Shown one piece after another: positions 56,119 through 64,000 of a stretch of DNA of 64,000 nucleotides. Both the position numbers and the translations under genes were made by a program. The notes below the pieces were generated by a model. The model saw nothing but the letters and a program-made list of their open reading frames with translations, made no database searches and was not told where the DNA came from. The first letter of the stretch is position 1; every line of letters begins with the position of its first letter. The DNA is taken from positions 496,001 to 560,000 of the forward strand of contig OY762508.1 in NCBI GenBank assembly GCA_963665975.1. The letters are read 5' to 3'. Source of the DNA: G963665975 sp963665975 (GTDB taxonomy: Bacteria; Bacteroidota; Rhodothermia; Rhodothermales; Bin80).

Positions 56119-57411
56119 ATGCCCCTCTCAAGGCGCTCGTTCATGAAGCAATCCACCGCCCTGGCTGCCGGAGCCATGCCGCTCGTATTAAACCTGCGCC
56201 GGGCGGCTCCCAGCGATGTCATACGGATCGGCGCCATTGGCATCAATAGCATGGGGTGGCACAACGTCGAATCGCACCTGAAGGTGCCTGGCGTAGAGGT
56301 CGTTGCGCTGTGCGATGTGGACGATAACGTACTACAGCGTCGCGCGAAGGAGCTGGAAGGACTCACCGGCGGGAAACCGGCCTTGCACAAGGATTTTCGC
56401 GCCCTGCTGGACGACAAGGACATTCACGCGGTCATCGTGGCCACGCCGGATCACTGGCATCCTCTGATCACGATGCTCGCTTGCGAGGCGGGCAAGGACG
56501 TGTATGTCGAAAAACCTCTGGCGAACTCAATAGAAGAGTGCAATGCCATGGTGGCCGCTGCCGACCATTACGGACGCGTCGTACAAGTGGGCCAGTGGCA
56601 ACGCAGTGGTCCCCATTGGGACGACGCCATAGCCTTTGTGCATTCCGGGGCGCTCGGCAAGATCCGCACAGCGAAGGCCTGGGCTTATCAGGGGTGGATG
56701 ACAAATATTCCTGTGCAGCCGGACGGCCCCGCTCCGGATGGCGTTGACTACGACATGTGGCTGGGACCGGCGCCGAAGCGACCATTCAATCCGAATCGGT
56801 TTCATTTCAGCTTTCGGTGGTTCTGGGACTATGCGGGCGGACTGATGACAGACTGGGGCGTCCACCTGATCGACACGGTGCTCTATGGCATGCAGGCAGT
56901 AGCGCCACGGGCAGTGTTGTCGGCCGGCGGTCCGTTTGCCTATCCGGGCGGGGGAATGGAAACGCCCGACACGCAGCAGGCTGTGTATGAGTATGACGGC
57001 TTCACGATGCTGTGGGAGCATGCAGCGGGCATAGACAACGGACCCTACGGACGGACCCACGGCGTGGCCTTTATCGGAAACAACGGCACACTGGTCGTAG
57101 ACCGGCAGGGCTGGGAGGTTATCCCGGAGGGTGACAAGATGGAGGCGATTGCGAAAAAGCCGGTCACCGAACCCGGTCTCGACCGCCACACAGCCAATTT
57201 TGTGGACTGTATCAAGACACGCGCGACGCCTAACTGTCCGCCCAAGACGGCGTGGCTGGCAGCGGTGAACGCGCATCTGGGCAATGTCGCCTTCAGGACG
57301 GGCAGGAAGGTGTACTGGAATCAGGAAACAGGCTCATTCGACGGTGACGACGAGGCGAACGCACTCATCAAGAGCCATTATCGCGCACCGTGGAAGCTGC
57401 CAACATTCTGA
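56119..57411 (+). CDS. Tat-exported Gfo/Idh/MocA-family oxidoreductase
   Basis: This 430-residue protein starts with a twin-arginine signal (SRRSFMKQSTALAAGA). The Rossmann fold (VIRIGAIGINSMGWHNV) and EKP motif (DVYVEKPLANSIEEC) follow. HHPDW-type blocks appear as ATPDHWHPLITM, and the C-terminal domain has MTDWGVHLIDT. This is the typical Bacteroidota periplasmic Gfo/Idh type, with NAD(P)-dependent sugar oxidation known in the family. The native substrate is unknown. An ATG at 56119 is chosen because it starts the Tat signal, and a 31-residue in-frame extension upstream is unlike it. The gene is followed by the minus-strand DUF4249 gene with a 32-bp gap between stops. Confidence 0.88.
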   Translation: MPLSRRSFMKQSTALAAGAMPLVLNLRRAAPSDVIRIGAIGINSMGWHNVESHLKVPGVEVVALCDVDDNVLQRRAKELEGLTGGKPALHKDFRALLDDKDIHAVIVATPDHWHPLITMLACEAGKDVYVEKPLANSIEECNAMVAAADHYGRVVQVGQWQRSGPHWDDAIAFVHSGALGKIRTAKAWAYQGWMTNIPVQPDGPAPDGVDYDMWLGPAPKRPFNPNRFHFSFRWFWDYAGGLMTDWGVHLIDTVLYGMQAVAPRAVLSAGGPFAYPGGGMETPDTQQAVYEYDGFTMLWEHAAGIDNGPYGRTHGVAFIGNNGTLVVDRQGWEVIPEGDKMEAIAKKPVTEPGLDRHTANFVDCIKTRATPNCPPKTAWLAAVNAHLGNVAFRTGRKVYWNQETGSFDGDDEANALIKSHYRAPWKLPTF

Positions 57412-57443
57412 GCCAAAAGGCGCAAATACGCGGTGTCCTGGCG

Positions 57444-58364
57444 TTATTCGCCGTCCGACGAAATCTCCAGTTTCTTTGTGGTGTACCCCGCAAAGATCCC
57501 GTACCCGCCTTCAATATTCGAGTACAACTGGACGGGTTGTACGAATGGACTCGGGTCGCCGACGCGCACCGTGTACTGGTAGTCAAAGTAATCCGGGCCG
57601 AACGTCGACACGCTGAAGTAGAGAGCTCCATGGGGAGTGCGGAACCACTCGGTGGAAATGCTGAACTCGTACGTCTTGCCATCAAACAGACGGTCCGTCA
57701 TAATAGCCCCGTAGTAGGCCACCTCTCCCCCGTCCGAAGACAGATCATACACGGGGTTGGGATCCGCGGCTTCGTCGTAGAATCCATGCAGCGATGGATC
57801 TGCGGACTGAAAATACCGCTCCTGCATGACCTCCTCCCCTTCAGAGATATCCTCCTCTACCTCCACTAGTCCTAGCTCATAAAAGGATTTCCCTGGTGGA
57901 TCCACCAGGCGAATCCGTATCTGGTATTCTACCCTGTTCGTCCCGAAGAATTCGTCTTCCCGTTGCTCCACGGACACAAAGCTAACGTCTACGTCTGCAG
58001 GCGTCGTCGTCTCCGCATTGATCGTGGGCAGACCGGAAGCTTCTGCGTGCAGCCTGTACCGCTTGCCAGCCGTGGGTCGAAGGTCTGCAATGGGCCGATA
58101 CACCCCCTCGCCGAAATGCACAAGCGATATCGGAGTGTCGTCTCCTTGCTCTTGAATGGTTACCGTAGCCCCACCCACTACATGCTCGTGGACACTTCCG
58201 GGCTCATTCAAGCTCAGACTGCGATGCAACGTGATGGACCATACGCTGTCGGGAGTGAAAATACCCGTAGCAACCAGTTTGGACTCGTGCGGGGGCGCAT
58301 CAACATCAACAACCGTCTCGCACCCGACAGCCGTGATCAGGAGTATGCACAAGAAGCTTCTCAT
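57444..58364 (-). CDS. DUF4249-type outer-membrane lipoprotein (second copy)
   Basis: This 306-residue lipoprotein has a short signal ending LITAVGC (cysteine at about 15). The body has the DUF4249 block order, including the C-terminal SNIEGGYGIFAGYTTKK, the counterpart of the NVENGYGF motif in the copy at 20641. It is separated from the TonB receptor upstream by only 3 bp (TAG, 3 bp, ATG region), so it is translated with it. Function is unknown, and surface partnership with the receptor is a family-level guess. It is a distant paralogue of the 20641-21516 protein, with the same gene order and orientation relative to its receptor. Confidence 0.8.
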   Translation of the reverse strand: MRSFLCILLITAVGCETVVDVDAPPHESKLVATGIFTPDSVWSITLHRSLSLNEPGSVHEHVVGGATVTIQEQGDDTPISLVHFGEGVYRPIADLRPTAGKRYRLHAEASGLPTINAETTTPADVDVSFVSVEQREDEFFGTNRVEYQIRIRLVDPPGKSFYELGLVEVEEDISEGEEVMQERYFQSADPSLHGFYDEAADPNPVYDLSSDGGEVAYYGAIMTDRLFDGKTYEFSISTEWFRTPHGALYFSVSTFGPDYFDYQYTVRVGDPSPFVQPVQLYSNIEGGYGIFAGYTTKKLEISSDGE

Positions 58365-58367
58365 GAC

Positions 58368-60761
58368 CTAGAACTGGATTTGGTAGGAGATGGCGGGGAG
58401 GACAGGAAACACGGTTATTTTCTTGAATCTCAAGGTTCCGGAAGACTGGTCTTCCACTGAAATAAGGAAGAACGGGTTCTTCCGGTTGTACGCATTGTAG
58501 GCGCCGACGGTAAGCGTCTGCTTGCCCCAGTTGCGGACTCTATGGAAATGCACGCCAATATCAAGCCTGTGGTAGGGCTGCATCCTGGAGGAGTTACGTG
58601 CGCCATAGGCGCGTACCGCCACGCGACGGGCTCGCGACCAGCGCGTCTCGATACCGGTGGTATGCCTCAGGCCGGACACCCTGCCTTCTGGCAGCCAAAT
58701 GGCCTGTCCGGTGCCAAACACCCACGTCGCTGACACCTCTACATGCTGCCTCCATCGATAGGACACTACAACGGAGACATCATGCCGACGGTCGTAGGTA
58801 TAAGGGAAGGCCCTGCCCCTGTTTAATTCGGCAAAACGGCGCTGTGAACGAGACAGCGTATAGCCGACCCACCCGGTCATGCGTCCTGTTTTCTTCTGCA
58901 AGAACAATTCCACTCCATAGGACCATCCCCGACCTGTTGTCACCTTATCCTCCCACCGCTCTGAGGCGAGGCCAGAGAATCCCGCGCCATCCTTGTATTC
59001 GATCAGTCGAGACATCTGCTTGTAAAAGCTCTCAACCGACAGTTCGTACTGCCCTTGGCCCATCGAATGCGCCATCCCAATGGCGACCTGCTGCGCCTGC
59101 TGAGGGCCAATTCGCTCCGTGGCGGGCACCCACAAGTCGGTAGGCAACGATATGCCATTGCTCGTAGTCAGCAAATGGAGATACTGCTGCATGGCCACAG
59201 CGGACGCCTTCAGCGATGTCTGCGAGGATAACCCAAACCACAAGCTCACACGTGGCTGGACGGACGCATACCGCTCGCCATTGACCATAAAGGCCGACGC
59301 GTGGACCCCAAGATTCGTCTTCAGACGGCTCGACAACCGAATGTCATCCTCGGCATACACGCTGTACTCGTTCGCACGGATCTTGCTGTCGGGCGTATAG
59401 ACCGTATCGATCGGCGCGCTGCCAGTCTCCTCCAGCCTCTCGGTAAGCGCGCCCGTCTGAAACTCGTGCGCCACCGCGCTCGCACCGAACCGGATGTGAT
59501 GGCTGCTGCTGGGCGTGTATTCAAAACTTACACGGGCGCTACCATCCCGTATTCCAGAACGGAAGTTTGCACGATGTTTGGATACATACGTTGTACCTGA
59601 ATAGCTTGCCCTGTCTGTGACCTCGCTCTCGACATTGATATTGTAACGCGTGTACCCCAGGAGCACGTTTACAAACATATTCGATCCGATGATGCGGTTC
59701 CACCGGGCCGTAGCTGTCAGATTGCCCCAGTCCAGTGCATCTCTAGAGCTCCAGTTTTCTTCGCCATATTCTCCGCCACCCTTATCCCGACCCTGATAAA
59801 CACTCACATAAATGCGATCCTGATCTGTAAGGATATAGTTGGCTTTTGCATTCAGATCATAAAAATAATAGCCCACCTTCTCGTTTCTTTTCATAAAGGG
59901 ACGAGCCAACAGATCTACATACGTCCTCCGTCCCGAAATCAAGAACGAGGCGCGGTCCTTGATAATGGGTCCTTCAACGGTGGCGCGGGACGATACAATG
60001 CCAATCGCGGCATGTCCCTCGAATTTCTTCAGGTTGCCTTCCTTCATGCTGAGATCAATTACGGAAGACAACCGCCCTCCGTAACGGGCCGGGAATCCGG
60101 CCTTGAACAGCTCCACCTTCTTGATAGCATCCCCATTAAAGACGCTCATGAATCCGAACAGATGGCTAGCATTATAGACAGGGGTCCCATCCAGCAGAAT
60201 GAGGTTTTGATCGGGGCCACCGCCGCGCACATACAGCCCGCTTGTCCCTTCGGTCCCAGACTGCACGCCAGGGAGTAGTTGTATGGCCTTCAGGACATCT
60301 GTTTCGCCGAGAAGCGCCGGCAGTGTCTGAATTTGCGCCACGGGCAGCTCAATGCGGCTCATCTGTGTCTGCTCTACATGGGATTCGCCCTCCGTCGCCA
60401 CAATTTCAACCCCCTCCAGACCCACCACCGATTCGGTGAGTTCAACGTCCACGCGCATATCGCCGTCGAGCGTAAGATACATGGCTCGCGACCCGTAGCC
60501 CACGTACGAAAAGACCAGTGTGACCGTATCTGCATTCACGGTCATGCTGTAAAACCCATACCTGTTGGTGGCCGTGCCATTGGCCTGATGGGGTGCCCAG
60601 ATAGTGGCTCCGATCAGGCTTTCGCCGCTCTCCGTGTCTTCAATGTTTCCGCTGATCGTGTATCGCTGAGGTGCCTCCTGTGCCGCTACTGAAGACGCTG
60701 CTCCAAGGGCAATCGCAAGCAGCATCCCAAGGATTGCATGAAGCATAGACCGTAGCTGCAT
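58368..60761 (-). CDS. TonB-dependent receptor (paired with DUF4249, second copy)
   Basis: This receptor of about 797 residues has a signal ending VAAQ. A CarboxypepD_reg-like domain (YTISGNIEDTESGESLIGAT, SYVGYGS) comes next. The plug domain follows (SGLYVRGGGPDQNLILLDGT, KAGFPARYGGRLSSVIDL), then the barrel, ending in a Phe-terminated strand. The plug is of the same type as in the 21516 receptor (RGGxPxQNLxLLDG). ATG 60761 gives a normal signal peptide. Longer (60797) and shorter (60746) starts are possible. It pairs with the downstream DUF4249 lipoprotein. The ligand is unknown, and no SusD is present. Confidence 0.87.
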   Translation of the reverse strand: MQLRSMLHAILGMLLAIALGAASSVAAQEAPQRYTISGNIEDTESGESLIGATIWAPHQANGTATNRYGFYSMTVNADTVTLVFSYVGYGSRAMYLTLDGDMRVDVELTESVVGLEGVEIVATEGESHVEQTQMSRIELPVAQIQTLPALLGETDVLKAIQLLPGVQSGTEGTSGLYVRGGGPDQNLILLDGTPVYNASHLFGFMSVFNGDAIKKVELFKAGFPARYGGRLSSVIDLSMKEGNLKKFEGHAAIGIVSSRATVEGPIIKDRASFLISGRRTYVDLLARPFMKRNEKVGYYFYDLNAKANYILTDQDRIYVSVYQGRDKGGGEYGEENWSSRDALDWGNLTATARWNRIIGSNMFVNVLLGYTRYNINVESEVTDRASYSGTTYVSKHRANFRSGIRDGSARVSFEYTPSSSHHIRFGASAVAHEFQTGALTERLEETGSAPIDTVYTPDSKIRANEYSVYAEDDIRLSSRLKTNLGVHASAFMVNGERYASVQPRVSLWFGLSSQTSLKASAVAMQQYLHLLTTSNGISLPTDLWVPATERIGPQQAQQVAIGMAHSMGQGQYELSVESFYKQMSRLIEYKDGAGFSGLASERWEDKVTTGRGWSYGVELFLQKKTGRMTGWVGYTLSRSQRRFAELNRGRAFPYTYDRRHDVSVVVSYRWRQHVEVSATWVFGTGQAIWLPEGRVSGLRHTTGIETRWSRARRVAVRAYGARNSSRMQPYHRLDIGVHFHRVRNWGKQTLTVGAYNAYNRKNPFFLISVEDQSSGTLRFKKITVFPVLPAISYQIQF

Positions 60762-60971
60762 GTGATCTGGTGAGTGTCCCCTCGGCATGGATGCCATGAC
60801 TCTTCGCTACTTGGGCAGCACAAATCATACCAAAGTTCATCATCGTAACCTAAATCTACATAGCAAACGACCCTCTGCCCGGAATATGTAAACTGGATAG
60901 TTGAAGACACAACCCATGTGATAGATGGGAGTTTCTGACGCAGATAGGGATGTACGGAACAACTGGGGTCG

Positions 60972-61456
60972 TTGATCTTGACGTTTTCCGGGTGGCCAGG
61001 AAACGCAATGAACACGGAAGCACACGAATTCGAGCGGATCGTACTGGTCGGTGATCGGGGCTGGCTGAGGCCCGTGTACGGAAAGAGATCGAAGCTGCCG
61101 GATTGGACTGGACATCGGCGCTGCGCAAGTGCAGCATCCGCAGGATCGTCGAGCAGGAAGGGCTTCAACTATCGCTGATTGACGAGCGAGCCCTGGCCGA
61201 GAATACCAGAGACTGCTAACCGAGAGAACGCAATATGCTGTGCCATGATCCACTGCGGGCCGAAGAGTCGGCGCGCACGCGCGAAGCGCTGCTTGCAATC
61301 ACAGAAGCGGCTCTGGAAAAGATTGTGCAGGCCACGGCTCGCAAGGGCAATTCGCTGCGAAACACGCACCGGATCAGCTACCGCGCAGGCAACGTCATCG
61401 GACGCTTCCAGGGATTGGCGAGAGCCACAGCATTCAGGAAGTGGCTGTCCGTGTAA
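60972..61456 (+). pseudogene. Relic of an IS1634-type DDE transposase (3' part)
   Basis: The first segment (to about 61063) reads FERIVLVGDRG, the conserved block before the second catalytic region in these transposases. A frameshift near 61064 moves the match to frame 61067-61219 (EARVRKEIEAAGLDWTSALR, then EQEGLQLSLIDERALAE). This ends in an in-frame TAA, after which the same frame continues to 61456 (RAEESARTREALLAITEAAL, TARKGNSLRNTHRI). The order of blocks, GDRG then GLDW-ALR then LQLSLxDE then RAxxRxREALL, is that of IS1634-family enzymes. The 5' half is missing. No terminal repeats were found. Confidence 0.75.
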
Positions 61457-61569
61457 GCAGCCCCCACACTGTCGATTGACCGTGCTCCGGCTGTCAGTGC
61501 CAACGGGACGAGAATCTCGGTCAAAAGTAGTCGTAGTCGGGCGGGTTGAATGCCGACCATCTTATGCTA

Positions 61570-62943
61570 CTACGTCAGCCAACGCAAACTGGCGACGAGC
61601 GACGCCGAGATTCCCAGGATTGCAAAGGTGGGGTTGATCCAGGTCGCGCGCAGGGGTGGGCCGTAGATTCGCGGCATTAGGAGATAGAAGACAGTCGCCA
61701 CGAGCCCAATGGCCAATAGGCCGAGGCCGAGGTCGCTCAAAAGACCCAGGGCCTCGGATGTTGGCGCGTTCAAGTCCCCTAGACTTATCCCGCGGGTGTA
61801 GGTGATGAGCAGCGTTGGGACATAAACGAGTATCCAGCCGAGTCCGATAGCACCGAGCAGGCGAACCGAACGGCGTCCGCGCTCGGGCTCGAGACTAATG
61901 CGCGAGACGCCGTACAGAGCGAGTTGGGCAGCGAAGGTTGTGGCGAACGGAATTAGAAACCACCCCGCCCTGGCGACGGAGTGGACGAACAGCCAGAGCA
62001 GTGCGCCTCCGGCAATCGAGAGCATCGTATACACGGTGTGAGAACGACGCTCGCTAGAGCGCGGCCACGCGAGCGTGTGGATGACGAAGAATCCAAACGG
62101 AGCAATCAGCCACTGCCAGCCGCCCAGCGCAAAGGCGGCGTAGCCGAAGAGTGCACAGCCAATCAGCGCGCTGTCGTCGAGCTTGCTGCGATGCCGCCAG
62201 GCCAGCGCAAACGCGGCAAAGATGATGGCAACCAACAAGTGAAAGAGGAGCAGCTGGGCGTCCTCACCAAGATAGAGACGCAGAAAGGCGTGCGCGCCCA
62301 GGGGGATGAATAAGTTGTCCAGTCCACGCCACGCCACGAGCTCGAGCATCATGACGAGGACCGCGAGAATCGTTGCGATGAGAACGGCCTCGGCGCGACC
62401 CGTATCAGTCAGGAGTAAGAGGGGCAGGTGAGCGCTGAAAAAAGCCACGAGGAAGAATGCCAAAGATCCCTCAACGCTCTTGATTCCATCCGAAGTCTGG
62501 TACTGCAATTGCCCGTAGCGAACGCCCACCAAGGCTGCAACAGCGTCTGCCAGCGCCAGTGTAAGGATCGGAACAACATAGAGCAGCCACTCGCCTTGAC
62601 TGATGAAGAAGAGTAGCGTGACCGAAATTGGGAAGTAAAACTCACCCAAGCTGTCTCGGCCTACTCCTCCCAGAACGGTCCCTATGCCGCTGCGCAGGCT
62701 GCGAATCGAGCGCGTTACCACCATGGCAGCGCACGCAAGAACCGCCAGCACGATCATCGGCCATGCGCCATCAAACACCCACGGCAGCGGAAGAACGATC
62801 AGTCCCATGCCCACATGGACCCCCTTGCGGAGAACCTCGGGGTGGCAACGACCGCTTTTCTCCACTGCCTTGAGGCCAACCAGCAGACTGGCGAGCACGA
62901 CAAGCAGGGCCGCCATGGCAAGGAGGTTGGAAGCAGGTGTCAT
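61570..62943 (-). CDS. Dolichol/phytol-kinase-like CTP-dependent membrane protein
   Basis: This 457-residue polytopic protein has about 13 hydrophobic segments. The motif block of the dolichol kinase/phytol kinase/CDP-alcohol family is seen in EVLRKGVHVGMGLIVLPLPW (residues 36-55). A later LADAVAALVGVRYGQ with KSVEGSLAFFLVAF (about 150-172) adds the Asp and Lys-Ser-Glu-Gly signatures. The family phosphorylates isoprenoid alcohols using CTP or makes CDP-lipids. Its length is greater than the roughly 200-300 residues usual for bacterial phytol-kinase homologues, and residues after about 230 form further helices of unknown purpose. Its ATG overlaps the btaA-like gene by 4 bp. Confidence 0.75.
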   Translation of the reverse strand: MTPASNLLAMAALLVVLASLLVGLKAVEKSGRCHPEVLRKGVHVGMGLIVLPLPWVFDGAWPMIVLAVLACAAMVVTRSIRSLRSGIGTVLGGVGRDSLGEFYFPISVTLLFFISQGEWLLYVVPILTLALADAVAALVGVRYGQLQYQTSDGIKSVEGSLAFFLVAFFSAHLPLLLLTDTGRAEAVLIATILAVLVMMLELVAWRGLDNLFIPLGAHAFLRLYLGEDAQLLLFHLLVAIIFAAFALAWRHRSKLDDSALIGCALFGYAAFALGGWQWLIAPFGFFVIHTLAWPRSSERRSHTVYTMLSIAGGALLWLFVHSVARAGWFLIPFATTFAAQLALYGVSRISLEPERGRRSVRLLGAIGLGWILVYVPTLLITYTRGISLGDLNAPTSEALGLLSDLGLGLLAIGLVATVFYLLMPRIYGPPLRATWINPTFAILGISASLVASLRWLT

Positions 62944-64000
62944 CTTCGCGAGGCCTCTCTGCCTGAAGATGTTCGGCTATCTGCACGGCGGTTCGTTCCC
63001 GCTGCCACGGTCTCGACAACAAAGCGGCTGTAGAAAAATGCCTTGTCCTGGAGATGAAGTCGCTCGGCAAGCTCGCTTTTTGGAATGAGTTCATCGGCCA
63101 ACTCTGGTGGTCGGCTACGAGGCACCAGCATATTCCAGTACGCGAATCGGGCTCCATCTCGGGAGCGCGCGGCCAGCTTTGTGAGCAACTGGTGGAAATT
63201 CTCGTCGGACATGTATTCGAAGATGTCGCTGAGGTTGTAGCAGTCGACGAGAAGGTCGGGCTCGGATGCGAGAAGCTCTTCGATTGACAGACAGTGCCAT
63301 TCGAGCCGGTCTAGATTCTCCCTGATGGCATCGAAATTCTCCCTTCTCAAGGCGTGTGGGAGGGCCGTGGTGTGGCGGCCGGTGAGGATCCACTGAAGGT
63401 AGGGGTTGGCTGCGGGGTCGAGTTCGGTCAGGGCGTGCCTTGCGCGCGCAAGGATACGTTCTGAGACCGAGCCCTCGACATACCGGAAAAAGGCTGGGTC
63501 TCGTCCCATCCTGCCCATCACGAAACGGGAAAAGAAGAGTCGAAAGAGGAGTTCCCAGCGCCGGTTGGCCCAATGCCGGGTGTAAAAGCGATGGCGTTCT
63601 TCTGCGGTACCCCCTGCCAGAAGTCGTTCGACTCGGTGTCGAGGGTGGATCCAGGGCAGAACCTTGTTGCGAAAGGCAGCGAAATAGTCCTCGAACTTGC
63701 CGGCGGCGCCAATACCGGCCCGGACCAGTTGCGGCCGAGCATCCCAGAATTCCTGGGCTTTGGCTTCGAGGGTGTCGCGGCACCGCCGGTAGAGGGCTTC
63801 TCGATCGCCGCATTCCCGCGAACCGACCAGTTGAAGAAGCTCATCGTGGCTGAGCACGCGATAGGCCGCGACGCGCAGCGCTAGACATGCCAGTTGGGCC
63901 GGATTCATGTCTACGGCGATCACACGGGCCGGCTTACGGGAGAGGAGCGAGAGCGAGTTGTCTCCCGCCGAAGCGATCGAAAGACAGACATCCCCTTCAC
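62940..64000 (-). CDS. BtaA-like S-adenosylmethionine aminocarboxypropyl transferase (DUF3419), partial
   Basis: The frame runs off the window edge at 64000. It ends at 62940 and is open over about 353 codons. The cut-off N-terminal part contains GDVCLSIASAGDNSLSLLSR, a SAM-binding glycine/aspartate motif, and continues with RVIAVDMNPAQLACLALRVA. Later blocks FRNKVLPWIHPRHRVERLLA and SRFVMGRMGRDPAFFRYVEG, plus CYNLSDIFEYMSDENF, match DUF3419/BtaA proteins. BtaA moves the 3-amino-3-carboxypropyl group of SAM to diacylglycerol to start betaine lipid synthesis. A BtaB methyltransferase is not visible here, but upstream sequence is missing. It overlaps the kinase-like gene by 4 bp. Confidence 0.85.
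   Translation of the reverse strand, partial: EGDVCLSIASAGDNSLSLLSRKPARVIAVDMNPAQLACLALRVAAYRVLSHDELLQLVGSRECGDREALYRRCRDTLEAKAQEFWDARPQLVRAGIGAAGKFEDYFAAFRNKVLPWIHPRHRVERLLAGGTAEERHRFYTRHWANRRWELLFRLFFSRFVMGRMGRDPAFFRYVEGSVSERILARARHALTELDPAANPYLQWILTGRHTTALPHALRRENFDAIRENLDRLEWHCLSIEELLASEPDLLVDCYNLSDIFEYMSDENFHQLLTKLAARSRDGARFAYWNMLVPRSRPPELADELIPKSELAERLHLQDKAFFYSRFVVETVAAGTNRRADSRTSSGREASRR

Noticed and set aside
1..64000. Searched for CRISPR repeats, rRNA genes, complete insertion sequences, toxin-antitoxin pairs and phage genes.
   Set aside because: None was convincing by eye. Only one transposase relic and a few short repeats were found.

Overview
The window looks like a chromosomal segment of a Gram-negative Bacteroidota-type bacterium, most likely an uncultivated member of the Rhodothermia/Rhodothermales. 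This is an inference from gene content. It has an LptA/B/C lipopolysaccharide export cluster, three TonB-dependent receptors with N-terminal carboxypeptidase-like domains, two DUF4249-type lipoproteins each paired with a receptor, secreted proteins ending in type IX secretion (Por) sorting domains, a BshC bacillithiol enzyme and a PUR/DUF3276 protein. Base composition is moderately GC-rich. Many adjacent genes overlap by 4 bp (ATGA), and good Shine-Dalgarno sites are present only in places.

Layout. 1-2.1 kb: pabB-pabC (p-aminobenzoate, hence folate). 2.5-5.5 kb (minus): lptC-lptA-lptB. 5.6-8.0 kb: tRNA-Gly with a tandem duplication of its 5' end, then an accessory patch with a decayed reading frame and an AlbA_2/HATPase protein that probably starts at ATT. 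8.1-12.0 kb (minus): metY-metX-asd behind a SAM-I riboswitch with a recognisable terminator. 12.1-18.1 kb (minus): gltB-gltD glutamate synthase. 18.8-20.7 kb (plus): an outer-membrane protein and a fusion of a transposase-like helix-turn-helix to a SpoIIE-type phosphatase. 20.6-23.8 kb (minus): TonB receptor plus DUF4249 lipoprotein. 23.9-25.9 kb: folD-mscS. 25.9-27.2 kb (minus): an Nramp-like transporter lacking the usual metal-binding motif. 27.4-29.8 kb: N-acetylneuraminate-lyase-like aldolase plus sulfatase. 29.8-40.2 kb (minus): hisD, a secreted GHL10 protein, hisC, a bifunctional-nuclease protein and bshC, and separately PUR protein, purine nucleoside phosphorylase, an AI-2E/PerM-type membrane protein and recX. 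40.3-49.5 kb: an SDR enzyme, a large TonB receptor, and a sugar-acid operon (SDR, FAH-type hydrolase, GntP permease, IlvD/Edd dehydratase). 50.1-53.8 kb: a 1244-residue secreted beta-propeller protein. 54.0-57.4 kb: zinc alcohol dehydrogenase, HAD hydrolase and a Tat-exported Gfo/Idh oxidoreductase. 57.4-60.8 kb (minus): a second TonB receptor plus DUF4249 pair. 61.0-61.5 kb: relic of an IS1634-type transposase. 61.6 kb to the end (minus): a dolichol/phytol-kinase-like membrane protein and a BtaA/DUF3419 aminocarboxypropyl transferase that runs off the window.

Functionally this is a core-metabolism chromosome (folate, methionine, histidine, glutamate, LPS export) interleaved with scavenging genes for glycans, sialic acid or sugar acids, and sulfated compounds. 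The items most worth following up are the HTH-phosphatase fusion, the repeated receptor/DUF4249 module, the lipid-enzyme pair beside the transposon relic, the PDZ-like insert in the AI-2E protein, and the tRNA-adjacent accessory patch. No CRISPR array, rRNA, intact insertion sequence or complete prophage was seen.
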